Shown one piece after another: positions 42,499 to 50,772 of a stretch of DNA of 64,000 nucleotides. The DNA lies in NCBI GenBank assembly GCA_016840945.1, contig JAEORJ010000319.1:1-64000 (forward strand), in the 5' to 3' direction. The translations under genes were made by a program, and so were the position numbers. The number at the start of each line of letters is the position of its first letter. Positions within the stretch are counted from its first letter, which is position 1. The notes below the pieces were generated by a model. The model made no database searches, had not been told where the DNA came from, and worked only from the letters and a program-made list of their open reading frames with translations. The DNA comes from Candidatus Gerdarchaeota archaeon (GTDB taxonomy: Archaea > Asgardarchaeota > Heimdallarchaeia > JABLTI01).

Positions 42499-43278
42499 TC
42501 AAGAGGGTCTTTCGATTTTTTGTTTCGGATCAAGGGTCTTTAAGTCGTTTGAATCTGAACCTAAAGCTGGATAGGCTTTTGGCTCAGTCTCGATTTTTAT
42601 GTAGAAACCAGCGAGCATTAAGATAGGTCCCATAACCCAGCTAATGATAGCTAAAGTTGGGAAGATATATGGAGAAACATTAAGTAAATAATCAATTACA
42701 AACATTAGCAAACCGAGGATGATCGTTGAAAAGCCGATTGTAAAATAACCAATTCGTTTTTTCGCTAATTTATTCTTCAATGTGAAATATGTTATTATGA
42801 GAAATATAGCCCCAACAATTACTAGCACTGCAGGTATAAATTGTACACAAGTTTTTCCATAAATGTTATCCGTAGTTTTGAAGCCCCCGAGACTATCTTC
42901 CACTACCCAATCATTCATTGCACCAAAGATTGATAAGATTGTACCTATTGATCCGAATAGTAGATAAAGGTACCATCTGATTGTTTCGGCACCAAAATAA
43001 ATACCAATAGCAGAAAGAACTAATGTTACCCCTGTAAAAATTCCAGTCACAACACATAGATCTCGAAAAATATTAGCTAGTGAAAGTGAACGATAAGCAA
43101 TCGCAAAACTAATACCATTAAAAACTAATGATAGTGACCAAAAAATAAATCCTGCTGAAAATAATTGATTTAATCGCTTCCTAGGATTTTTCATAAGAAA
43201 AAGGCTACTAATTATAGCTGAAGTAATACCAGCGATAATCCAAGCAATCGAAGTGAAAAGATTAAATGTTGTGATCAT
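42499..43278 (-). CDS. Seven-helix membrane protein of unknown function
   Basis: A 259-residue protein with seven hydrophobic segments spaced over residues 5-235, for example WIIAGITSAIISSLFLM, FSAGFIFWSLSLVFNGISFA, GIFTGVTLVLSAIGIYFG and FIPAVLVIVGAIFLIITYF, and a short cytosolic tail rich in Asp, Lys and Pro. The N-terminal periodicity resembles the 7-helix sensor domains found at the front of some histidine kinases, but there is no kinase domain here. No family assignment is secure. It is isolated, with a large hairpin downstream. Confidence 0.6.
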   Translation of the reverse strand: MITTFNLFTSIAWIIAGITSAIISSLFLMKNPRKRLNQLFSAGFIFWSLSLVFNGISFAIAYRSLSLANIFRDLCVVTGIFTGVTLVLSAIGIYFGAETIRWYLYLLFGSIGTILSIFGAMNDWVVEDSLGGFKTTDNIYGKTCVQFIPAVLVIVGAIFLIITYFTLKNKLAKKRIGYFTIGFSTIILGLLMFVIDYLLNVSPYIFPTLAIISWVMGPILMLAGFYIKIETEPKAYPALGSDSNDLKTLDPKQKIERPS

Positions 43279-43498
43279 ATCAACCTACTCAAAAAATGAT
43301 TTAAAATTGGATATTTAAAACACCCAGATTACTGGAAAAAAGACTGAAGTGCGAGCTTTCTGTAATATTTTTCAAAAGATACTTGCACTGTTCTGTGTGA
43401 AATTATTTTTGTTGAGGGTTTTTAAAAGGGTGGTTTTCAATTTCTATTTACAAGCATTATTTGTCAATCAGTAAAGCTGAAAATATCTGGTGAATTGA

Positions 43499-43753
43499 AT
43501 GTATAAAGAAATTTTATCTCAAAAGAATGACGTAAATATCATAAACCGAGAAACAAGCAAAGGTCAAGAAAAAATTCAATCAAATACCAATCTGAAATTC
43601 AATGATATTCTTTGTCCTATGACTTGTAAATCATTATCATCAAATCAATGTAAAACTTGCCAGCACAAGAAAGAACTAGTAAGAAAACACCAATTAGGAT
43701 TAACTTTACTTACAATGATTTGTACATGGTCAGAACCTGAAGATGATTTCTAA
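43499..43753 (+). CDS. Small Cys-containing hypothetical protein
   Basis: An 84-residue soluble protein. Five cysteines, in the pattern LCPMTCKS, QCKTCQHKK and a later MICTW, suggest a small metal site around residues 41-57. The first 40 residues are charged and unstructured-looking. GGTGA at 43489-43493 supports the ATG at 43499. I recognise no family. It is divergent from the 7-helix gene and precedes the acidic membrane protein by 84 bases. Confidence 0.5.
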   Translation: MYKEILSQKNDVNIINRETSKGQEKIQSNTNLKFNDILCPMTCKSLSSNQCKTCQHKKELVRKHQLGLTLLTMICTWSEPEDDF

Positions 43754-43837
43754 CTAAAGTATTTTTTTGATTTGTTGTGTTTTTAAAGGTCAATGTAAAC
43801 ATTATTCCGATCAATTAATTTTCGGGTCGGGTCTACA

Positions 43838-45229
43838 ATGAAAATTAATATGAGTTTGCACACTCTCAGAAAGATCCTTATTGGATCAACAATAGTAAAT
43901 TATCTTATATTAGTGACTTATATTTTTCTAATTGTATCTGCTACTGTTTATGAGAATTATACCATATTTCTAATGTCTATACCTGCGTATATTATTTCAA
44001 ATAGTTGGCTTTTCATTATTGGATTTTTAGGAATTCAAGGATTAGTTGTAGTATATTATCTCTATAAGCGCAAGAAAGAAGCTGGAGTAAAAATTGAATC
44101 TTCAGCTTTAGAAGATAATTCAACTATTGAACTTTTAGATGAAAATCTTTTCATTGAGGAAATCTTTGAAGGAAATAATAGTAATGAATTGCTTGAAGAA
44201 GTCAACAATAGAGAGATTAATGATATTTCCCTTGAGGATTTCGATGAAGAAGATTTAGAGGAGGATTTAGAGCTCTCTGAACCTGAATTGGATATAGAAT
44301 TACTTGAAGCTGAGAAAGAATTCGATCTTTTGTGGGAAGAAGCAATAAGACATGTTGATAATGCTAATAAAAAAAAAGCTGGGGAATCAGTTAGCATAGA
44401 ACGAGCAAAAGAGACATTTGATTCAAATGTGCAATTTGTTGCAGATACAAGATTAACTGATTTTGCTACACCAAAAACTGAAAAAGTTCCAGCTGAAAAA
44501 AGAATTTCAAAAGCAGTAATAGAAGAGAGGAACAAGGAAAATAAAGTTGCTAATCCATCAATAATAAAAGAAATCCATCGAGAGTTTTACAATGAAATAG
44601 CTCTTAATAATTGGATTTACGAAGATAGAAGAGATAGGGACAGAGTAGGATTATTTAAACCAGCACTAAACGAAACAAAATATCGAGAAAAAGACATCAG
44701 TTATTTGATTGAAAACAGCATTCTTCATAAAATAGAAGTACCTTTCCATTCAGGATCTTTTTGTGTTTACTCCATCTATGAAAATGAAGACAAAAAGATT
44801 GTCAAGAATTATTTAGCTAAAATAAGTAAACAGAACAATTATAGTCTAATTCAAAAATCAATCGCTTTTGCTAACTATGCTGATTTGGGTTTAGAGCGAA
44901 AAAATTGGCGATTTGACTTTCAAATTGGCAATGGAATAATTGGAGCAATTTGGATAAGCAATTTCTTAATTGAAGATAAGCAAACTGGTAACTTTTCAAT
45001 TGCTTATCAAAATAAAAAAGAATTGAAAGCTTTACTAGCTGCTTCTCAAATAAAATTCTCAAAAGCAGATATAGTTGCCTTAATTATTACGGATTATGAT
45101 TTTAATAAACAAATAATTAAAAACTATATAACAAGTATAGGATTTGGAAATGCTTCAATATTAACTATTGGTGAAGAAAATTTCGAAAATCAGTTTTTGA
45201 CTCTACTAGAAAAAACAGTAAAAAGATAA
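43838..45229 (+). CDS. Two-helix membrane protein with acidic linker and unknown cytosolic domain
   Basis: A 463-residue protein: two membrane helices (about residues 12-38 and 46-75), then a strikingly acidic stretch (residues about 83-175, with runs such as LEDFDEEDLEEDLELSEPEL), then a folded C-terminal domain from residue 245 (IHREFYNEIALNNWIYEDRR onward) with alternating strands and helices ending in ADIVALIITDYDFNKQII. That last part looks like an alpha/beta domain, perhaps nuclease- or nucleotide-binding-like, but I see no diagnostic motif and assign none. Location of the C-terminal domain in the cytoplasm is inferred from the basic RKKE after helix two. Confidence 0.6.
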   Translation: MKINMSLHTLRKILIGSTIVNYLILVTYIFLIVSATVYENYTIFLMSIPAYIISNSWLFIIGFLGIQGLVVVYYLYKRKKEAGVKIESSALEDNSTIELLDENLFIEEIFEGNNSNELLEEVNNREINDISLEDFDEEDLEEDLELSEPELDIELLEAEKEFDLLWEEAIRHVDNANKKKAGESVSIERAKETFDSNVQFVADTRLTDFATPKTEKVPAEKRISKAVIEERNKENKVANPSIIKEIHREFYNEIALNNWIYEDRRDRDRVGLFKPALNETKYREKDISYLIENSILHKIEVPFHSGSFCVYSIYENEDKKIVKNYLAKISKQNNYSLIQKSIAFANYADLGLERKNWRFDFQIGNGIIGAIWISNFLIEDKQTGNFSIAYQNKKELKALLAASQIKFSKADIVALIITDYDFNKQIIKNYITSIGFGNASILTIGEENFENQFLTLLEKTVKR

Positions 45230-45251
45230 AAAAGATAATGAATATAGAAGG

Positions 45252-45527
45252 TTAATCTTCTTCATCATCTAAATCTTTAATTGTTTCTAAAATTGATATG
45301 GTTTGCCAAATTTTTGTTCTTGCATGAACTGGGCAATTGGGATCCAAACTTGTTTCCTCAAGTATACTTGTTGCGATGTTCGCTCGTATAGCCGGTGAAG
45401 GTTCTTGATCAACATCGCCTAAAATAACAAGTGCATCACTAGCACTTCTTCGTATATTACGAGGTACACTATTATCTTCGCTGATATCCTTTAAAATTCT
45501 GTATGCGATTTCTTCATCTTCTGACAT
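45252..45527 (-). CDS. UPF0147 family protein
   Basis: A 91-residue all-helical archaeal protein of UPF0147: ILKDISEDNSVPRNIRRSASDALVIL, then SPAIRANIATSILEETSLDPNCPVHARTKIWQTIS. The family has no known role but is widely conserved in archaea. ATG 45527 (MSEDEE) is the family-like start rather than 45542. TrmY and eS26 genes lie upstream on the same strand, with spacers of about 100 bases. Confidence 0.88.
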   Translation of the reverse strand: MSEDEEIAYRILKDISEDNSVPRNIRRSASDALVILGDVDQEPSPAIRANIATSILEETSLDPNCPVHARTKIWQTISILETIKDLDDEED

Positions 45528-45658
45528 TATAACCACCACCACTATTAAATTAGGGACAAGTTATCATTTGGTTTAAAATTATAAGTTGAGGCAAGTATTA
45601 ATGCTTATATAATTATTACTATATGAATGAAGAAAAATATAATTGCTAATTATTTAAG

Positions 45659-46288
45659 TTATTTCATATAGTCTTTTTGAAATTTCTCGAATTTATAGAG
45701 TATGCTGGTTAAACAAAATGAAGCGAGATAGGATTTTAATCCTAAACTTATATGTTGAATATTGAATTCATCGATTATTTTTTCATGTTTTTGAGAAATA
45801 TCTTGGCGACCACCTAATATAAAACAGCATGAATTGGTAGTTAATGAAATGGGATCTATGTGGTCAAATAATATTCCTTCTTCATGAAGATAGAATGTTG
45901 AATTGTACTTCTTTGTGATTAGTTGAATGAATGATTGAAAATCATCTTGATGGGCCCATTTGATTAGAGCTTTATCAGAGGCTTTGTCACCAATTTCACT
46001 ATTAAGTGATTCTTTTATTAGCGAAGCTATTTCTATTTCATCATACTCATGATTGGTATCAGGCAAATTGTGAATGGTAAAATATCTGATAGATGATTTA
46101 CTAAATAAACCATAAAAAGTAATATTTATTCCTTCAATTGTATTAGGAAAAAGATTTAGGAGGCACCGTGCAATAACATCGATTTTTGAAGCACTTGGTA
46201 AATCTTTAATCGAGAAATTAGCATTTGGAGGATTTTCTTCAAGAACAATTACAAATGCTATATCAAAAATGCCAGTTTTTCTGTTCAT
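45659..46288 (-). CDS. trmY: tRNA (pseudouridine-54-N1)-methyltransferase
   Basis: A 209-residue SPOUT-class methyltransferase. FSIKDLPSASKIDVIARCLLNLF near residue 25 and the knotted C-terminal part CCFILGGRQDIS followed by ISLGLKSYLASFCLT are typical of TrmY, which makes m1-pseudouridine at tRNA position 54. The usual GDH after the C-terminal strand reads GGR here. It lies between eS26 and UPF0147 on the same strand in a translation-related stretch. Confidence 0.88.
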   Translation of the reverse strand: MNRKTGIFDIAFVIVLEENPPNANFSIKDLPSASKIDVIARCLLNLFPNTIEGINITFYGLFSKSSIRYFTIHNLPDTNHEYDEIEIASLIKESLNSEIGDKASDKALIKWAHQDDFQSFIQLITKKYNSTFYLHEEGILFDHIDPISLTTNSCCFILGGRQDISQKHEKIIDEFNIQHISLGLKSYLASFCLTSILYKFEKFQKDYMK

Positions 46289-46385
46289 TCTCTCAACTCA
46301 ACAGTTATTTCATAAAAAACAATAATTAATATTGTAAAGAAGAAGAGAGAAGTAAATTCTCTTTCTTTATTACTAAAATCCACTT

Positions 46386-46664
46386 TCAATCAGTAGATTT
46401 GCGTTCATCTTTAGATCGGATTTTAACATTTCCTCGATGAACAGCACAAGAAACGCAATAATTTTTAGTAACACGTTGTCTTGGAACAAAAGTGCCTTCT
46501 TTACGAAGTTCTCTTGCAAGAGTGGGATCTATTAAAGTAATATATTTTGTTTCTTTCTTAACTTTGTCAGCAGGAACTAATCTACCGCAGGATGAACATT
46601 GTACAAGCCCACCCTTTCCTTTTTGTCCTTTAGATCGTCCGCCAGATTTTCGCTTCTTTGTCAT
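46386..46664 (-). CDS. rps26e: Small ribosomal subunit protein eS26
   Basis: A 92-residue protein with the eS26 zinc site: VQCSSCGRLVPADKVKKE near residue 21 and KNYCVSCAVHRGNVKIRSKDER near 67, giving two C-x2-C pairs. The N-terminus MTKKRKSGGRSKGQKGKGG is basic and typical. eS26 sits at the mRNA exit channel of the small subunit. It is found in eukaryotes, Asgard and TACK archaea but not in most Euryarchaeota, so it supports the taxonomic placement. Confidence 0.93.
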   Translation of the reverse strand: MTKKRKSGGRSKGQKGKGGLVQCSSCGRLVPADKVKKETKYITLIDPTLARELRKEGTFVPRQRVTKNYCVSCAVHRGNVKIRSKDERKSTD

Positions 46665-46900
46665 TTTTTCACATCCTAAAGATAGACTGTTACAATTATT
46701 TTACCAATTTCACAGTATAGTTAATCATTCGCTAACTACTCATTTTAAAGATTTACGTTCCACTTGAAAACATTTGTGATAAATTTACTAATGATTCCAT
46801 AAAATACAGCTTTATGAAACATTAGGGAAACTTTTTTCTACTCTTGACATAACTATTTGATAGATTACTGATAGAAATTATACTTGAGGTAGAGAAAAAA

Positions 46901-47275
46901 ATGAGTCAAAAATACTATGCTAGTGATGATTCTGATGATATTTCAAAAGCTATTCGTCGGTTAAAAAGAAAGGTTTCTATTGATAATTTATGGATATACA
47001 TTTTAAGGCTATTACAAGATGGTGAAATGTATGGGTATGAATTAAAAGAATCAATAAAAACACGATTTGGATTTGAACCAGCAACAGTTACCTCATATAC
47101 TATTCTCTACAAACTTGAGAAAGATAACCTTGTAACATCTTATGTAAAAGATAATCCTGAAGGAAGACCTGATCGCAAGTATTATGCAATTACTGAAGCA
47201 GGTATAAAATCAATGTTTGAAGCTAAAAAACTCTTTGAAAATATCTTAGAAAATGTTTTTGATCAAACTGAATAA
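46901..47275 (+). CDS. PadR-family transcriptional regulator
   Basis: A 124-residue winged-helix protein. NLWIYILRLLQDGEMYGYEL near residue 28 and the recognition region VTSYTILYKLEKDNLVTSYV, then GRPDRKYYAITEAG, form the PadR DNA-binding domain. The C-terminal helix (EAKKLFENILENVF) should dimerise. GAGGTAG lies upstream of ATG 46901. It is a single gene with a divergent eS26 and no evident target beside it; it may regulate itself. Confidence 0.9.
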   Translation: MSQKYYASDDSDDISKAIRRLKRKVSIDNLWIYILRLLQDGEMYGYELKESIKTRFGFEPATVTSYTILYKLEKDNLVTSYVKDNPEGRPDRKYYAITEAGIKSMFEAKKLFENILENVFDQTE

Positions 47276-47283
47276 GAAAAAAG

Positions 47284-47302
47284 AAAAGGAGATAATCCTT
47301 TT
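47284..47302. terminator. Bidirectional terminator between PadR and M24 genes
   Basis: AAAAGGA (47284-47290) and TCCTTTT (47296-47302) form a seven-base-pair stem around GATAA between two convergent stops. The T tract is short, so strength is moderate. Confidence 0.5.
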
Positions 47303-47312
47303 CGATAATAAT

Positions 47313-48458
47313 CTAATCTACTTCTATTAATTCGGATTTCGTATAGACTTCTACCTTGCCATTTCGAATCATGACATCATTCTCGAGTCTTAAACCACCA
47401 AGACCTTTAACATACGCTCCTGGTTCTATTGTGAAAACCATTCCTTCTTCAGCTACAACTTCTTCCCAAGTTTGGAGTGTAAGTTCATCTTTTGGTTTCA
47501 AACTAACAGCAGGAGAGTCATGAACAGCTAAACCTAAACCGTGACCTAATGAATGTGGCATAGCATAACCAGCTTCCGTCATAACATCATCAACTGCTTG
47601 AGCTACTTTCCAGAGTGGTTGTCCAACCTCGAGAGTATTTATTGCAACCTCATATGCTTTTATGGTGGTATCTCGAATCTTTTCTTGTTCTGGTTTTAAT
47701 TTCCCAAATGTTATTGGTAATGTTATATCACTAACGTAACCGTCGTATAATGCACCAAAATCAATTAAGGATAAACCATTTTCTGAAAAAACATTATTTC
47801 CAGCCCATGGGTGACAATGAATCATATAGGAACGTTGAGTGTTAGCAACAATAGAGGGGAATGAATTATCCTCAGCACCATATTCTCTCAATTTCTTCAT
47901 AACTAAAAAGGAAAGATCGTTTTCAGTGCCATCTTTCTCCTGAGCAAATTTCTTAATGTCATTAATGACTTTAGTACCAATTTTACCAGCTTCGATGATT
48001 TTTTCTAATTCATGAGGAGCTTTAGTTGATCTCAATTCTCTGAATTTATTTGAGATTAAATATGGCCCATCGAATATTTTTGCTTCTGGCAAGGTCTTTT
48101 CAAGATACATAATATATTGATAAGGAATATTATGATTCACACCAATAACAGGTGCATCTTTTTTGATTTTCTCTTTAATGAAATGAATTGCTCCAGCGGA
48201 CCATCTATTATCAAAATTACTAACATCCATTAATTCATCCACAACAGCATGTTCTTGAGCTAATTGTAAATCCCAAGGAACAAGCCCTGTTTCCCCACTA
48301 TTAGTAATGACCATAGTAGCATCCATTGGATGCCCTGTAAGATATCGCATATTAACATCTCTTGCATTTTCCCAATCAGCAATTAATATAGCATCAATTT
48401 TGTGTTGAGCCATAAAATCTGATAACTGATCTATTTTTTCTTGTGTTATAGGACGCAT
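47313..48458 (-). CDS. M24-family aminopeptidase (Xaa-Pro type)
   Basis: A 381-residue two-domain peptidase. The N-terminal creatinase-like domain is residues 1-130. The pita-bread domain carries the metal ligands: LIDFGALYDGYVSDITLP near residue 230 (two Asp), SLGHGLGLAVHDSPAV near 305 (His), and TIEPGAYVKGLGGLRLEND near 343 with its two Glu. These cleave an N-terminal residue before proline or act as creatinase-like hydrolases. It is transcribed alone, and the GNAT gene diverges upstream. Confidence 0.9.
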   Translation of the reverse strand: MRPITQEKIDQLSDFMAQHKIDAILIADWENARDVNMRYLTGHPMDATMVITNSGETGLVPWDLQLAQEHAVVDELMDVSNFDNRWSAGAIHFIKEKIKKDAPVIGVNHNIPYQYIMYLEKTLPEAKIFDGPYLISNKFRELRSTKAPHELEKIIEAGKIGTKVINDIKKFAQEKDGTENDLSFLVMKKLREYGAEDNSFPSIVANTQRSYMIHCHPWAGNNVFSENGLSLIDFGALYDGYVSDITLPITFGKLKPEQEKIRDTTIKAYEVAINTLEVGQPLWKVAQAVDDVMTEAGYAMPHSLGHGLGLAVHDSPAVSLKPKDELTLQTWEEVVAEEGMVFTIEPGAYVKGLGGLRLENDVMIRNGKVEVYTKSELIEVD

Positions 48459-48644
48459 AATATTTACCTCTTCTAGAATAACAAGCGTTTTTCTAAATTC
48501 AAAATGGTTTTTTTCTTTAAAAAATTATAGTGAAATATGTTATGAAAAACAATAAATAATTATTTTCAAAAATAGAATCAATAACCTTATTTTCACTATT
48601 TGTATAGTTTATGAAAAAATCAATTGATGCTGAGGATGAATGAA

Positions 48645-49157
48645 ATGCATCTGCCAGATTTTATGAAAAACGAATTTCAGAAAAAAATTGACATTAGACT
48701 TTCTACTTTAGATGAAGTACCCAAATTGAAAGAGATTATTGTAGAAGCCTATACCCCTATAGAATCAATTTTAGGTAGAAAGCCTCGAGGAATGCTTGAA
48801 ACCGAAGAAAAGGTGCAAACGAGAGTTTTAAATAAAACCATCTATTCAGTTCTTTTTGAAGGTGAATTAATTGGTACCTTTACCATTGAGAAAAATGAAG
48901 AGGAACAATTAATGGAAGTGCAAAAAGTAGCTCTAATAACAGAAATGCAAGCTAAAGGTATAGGATCATACATTATGGAATCTGTGGAGCATTTAGTACG
49001 TCTAATGGGTGAAAAAGAAGTTATGATTGAGACATATGAAGATCACAAACAATTAGTTGATTTTTACGTTCATCGAGGATACAAAACATTTGATCAAATG
49101 CTAAGAAAAGGGAACATAGTATTGATGATGAAGAAAAGACTCTGGCGTGAGGATTAA
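48645..49157 (+). CDS. GNAT-family N-acetyltransferase
   Basis: A 170-residue acetyltransferase. IRLSTLDEVPKLKEIIVEAY near the N-terminus is the GNAT beta1-alpha1 unit, VQKVALITEMQAKGIGSYIMESVEHLVR near residue 100 holds the acetyl-CoA loop (Q-A-K-G-I-G-S), and DFYVHRGYKTFDQML is the closing motif. GAGGATGA precedes ATG 48645, and upstream in-frame starts lack such a site. The next gene begins three bases after its stop, so the two are coupled. Substrate unknown. Confidence 0.85.
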   Translation: MHLPDFMKNEFQKKIDIRLSTLDEVPKLKEIIVEAYTPIESILGRKPRGMLETEEKVQTRVLNKTIYSVLFEGELIGTFTIEKNEEEQLMEVQKVALITEMQAKGIGSYIMESVEHLVRLMGEKEVMIETYEDHKQLVDFYVHRGYKTFDQMLRKGNIVLMMKKRLWRED

Positions 49158-49159
49158 CA

Positions 49160-49819
49160 ATGGAGATAATACCTGTTCATCATTCAATGTTTAGCTCTAA
49201 TTGCTTTATTTTACATGAGGAGCAATTATTGAAGTTATTTATAATTGATATTGGTATGTCTGGTCTTCTAACAAGATACAAATTAAGAAAGACTCTCAAA
49301 GAAATTGTAGGGGAGAAGGCTAAAAAGTATCAAGTTGAAGTTTTTTTGACCCATTCCCATATTGATCATGTTACAGGTGAAAACAATCTAAATATTTTCG
49401 ATGATATAACATTTAGTTCCAGTAAACAAACTGCCAAGCATATTAACGCTCGAGATGAAGTAACCTTACTATCAAAATACCATGCATCAATTTCATTTAC
49501 AGTAGAAAAAACTTACTCTGATAAAGACACTATAAAAGTAGGTGAGAATGAATTGATATTCTTAGAAGCACCTGGACATACAGATGGTTCTTCAGTTATT
49601 TATGACAAAAATACTGGATCATTATTTTCTGGTGATGTTGTTTTCAATGGTGGAGTTGGTAGAATGGATCTTCCAACAGGTAATCAGGAGCTAATGATAA
49701 AATCATTAGAAAAATTAGCTTCATTAGAAATCAACCATTTATACAGTGGACATGGTGATGATTTACATTCTAATGTAGTAGAAAATATACAAGCAATGAA
49801 AAGAATGATTTTATTTTAA
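49160..49819 (+). CDS. Metallo-beta-lactamase-fold hydrolase
   Basis: A 219-residue hydrolase of the glyoxalase II type. LTHSHIDHVTG near residue 73 is the H-x-H-x-D-H metal motif, APGHTDGSSVIY near 137 the third His, LFSGDVVFNGGVGRMDL near 155 the bridging Asp, and LYSGHGDD near 195 the final His. All ligands are present. It is tightly downstream of the GNAT gene. Substrate is unknown; thioesters are typical of the family. Confidence 0.88.
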   Translation: MEIIPVHHSMFSSNCFILHEEQLLKLFIIDIGMSGLLTRYKLRKTLKEIVGEKAKKYQVEVFLTHSHIDHVTGENNLNIFDDITFSSSKQTAKHINARDEVTLLSKYHASISFTVEKTYSDKDTIKVGENELIFLEAPGHTDGSSVIYDKNTGSLFSGDVVFNGGVGRMDLPTGNQELMIKSLEKLASLEINHLYSGHGDDLHSNVVENIQAMKRMILF

Positions 49820-49830
49820 AAAAAAATAGA

Positions 49831-49855
49831 TGAAGCAAAAAATGCTTCACGTTTT
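49831..49855. terminator. Bidirectional terminator between MBL and porB genes
   Basis: TGAAGCA (49831-49837) and TGCTTCA (49843-49849) form a perfect seven-base-pair stem, with a T run (49852-49856) on the plus side and an A run upstream that serves the minus side. Confidence 0.7.
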
Positions 49856-49859
49856 TATC

Positions 49860-50762
49860 TTATTGCCTGATAGCTGCTAAGGAAGTTATAATAGACCATT
49901 TGTATTTTATATAATCCTTTAAAGATTGGATTAACTCATCACTTATGCCTTTATATCTCCCTTGATATTGTAGATATTCTTCTAATGGTTTTCGCTTTTC
50001 AGGATCTTCGTATCGTTTACTTAATGATGAAAGTTCAATATCACCATTAACTGCTTCCCAGAGTATGTGAGCACCAGTTTCAACTGCTAGCTTTCCAACT
50101 TCGATTGTTTTTTCAGCTGGAAAACGCCAACCAACAGCACAAGGTGCTTGAAGGTAAATGAATTTGAATCCATCCATCTCTTGTGCTTTACGTAATTTTT
50201 CAATGAAATCACGTGGGTAAGAAGTACTAGCTGTTGCAACATAAGGGAGGTTATGAGTCCACATAATCAATGAGATATCTTTTGGGTAACCAACACGACC
50301 ATAAGGAGTGGTTGTTGTTCGTGCACCTGGTGGGGTAGCACCTGATTTCTGAACACCAGTATTACTATAGCTTTCATTTGAATAACAAACATAAATCATA
50401 TTGTCATTTCGTTCAGCTGCACCAGAGATAGTTGCTAGACCAATATCAACACTACCACCATCACCAGCCCAAGCAAGGACTGTGGTGTCTGTTTTGCCTT
50501 TAATTTGTAAGGCTGCAGAGATACCTGAAGCAGCAGAAGCTGCAGCTGCAAAAGCGATGTTTAACACTGGAACTGTAATAGCTGATTTGGGATAAGGTCC
50601 CTGCCAGACAGAAGTACAACACGCAGGAATGGACATAATAGTATTTTCGCCTAAAGCTTTTAGGGCGTAGCGTAAACCGAGGGATGAAGAGCAACCTGCA
50701 CAAGCAGCATGACCTGGGAGGATTGGTTCTGGTAATCTTAAGATTTCTTTTGTTGTAACCAT
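49860..50762 (-). CDS. porB: Pyruvate:ferredoxin oxidoreductase, beta subunit
   Basis: A 300-residue subunit that binds thiamine diphosphate. PGHAACAGCSSSLGLRYAL near residue 17 supplies Cys for the proximal [4Fe-4S] cluster, together with ACCTSVW and later CAVGWRF. AWAGDGGSVDIGLATISGAAERNDN near 98 is the ThDP/Mg motif ending in YSNESYSNTG. The enzyme oxidises pyruvate plus CoA to acetyl-CoA and CO2, reducing ferredoxin. It is the last gene of porCDAB. Distinguishing pyruvate from branched 2-oxoacids rests on family resemblance. Confidence 0.92.
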   Translation of the reverse strand: MVTTKEILRLPEPILPGHAACAGCSSSLGLRYALKALGENTIMSIPACCTSVWQGPYPKSAITVPVLNIAFAAAASAASGISAALQIKGKTDTTVLAWAGDGGSVDIGLATISGAAERNDNMIYVCYSNESYSNTGVQKSGATPPGARTTTTPYGRVGYPKDISLIMWTHNLPYVATASTSYPRDFIEKLRKAQEMDGFKFIYLQAPCAVGWRFPAEKTIEVGKLAVETGAHILWEAVNGDIELSSLSKRYEDPEKRKPLEEYLQYQGRYKGISDELIQSLKDYIKYKWSIITSLAAIRQ

Positions 50763-50772
50763 TTTTATCGCC

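Noticed and set aside
42435..42626. A short plus-strand frame covering the nested inverted repeat
   Set aside because: It overlaps the end of the 7-helix gene on the other strand and the hairpin; Arg/Leu/Phe-rich with no ribosome-binding site.
44062..44535. A Ser-rich minus-strand frame inside the acidic membrane protein gene
   Set aside because: It is the reverse complement of the Glu/Asp-rich linker, which yields Ser-rich antisense frames by codon structure.
36487..46664. The cluster of tRNA-processing genes considered as a single large operon or new system
   Set aside because: Genes are on both strands with several promoters and hairpins between them. Only the prs-trmG10-rnz and thpR-cca runs are tight; the rest is ordinary archaeal clustering of housekeeping genes.
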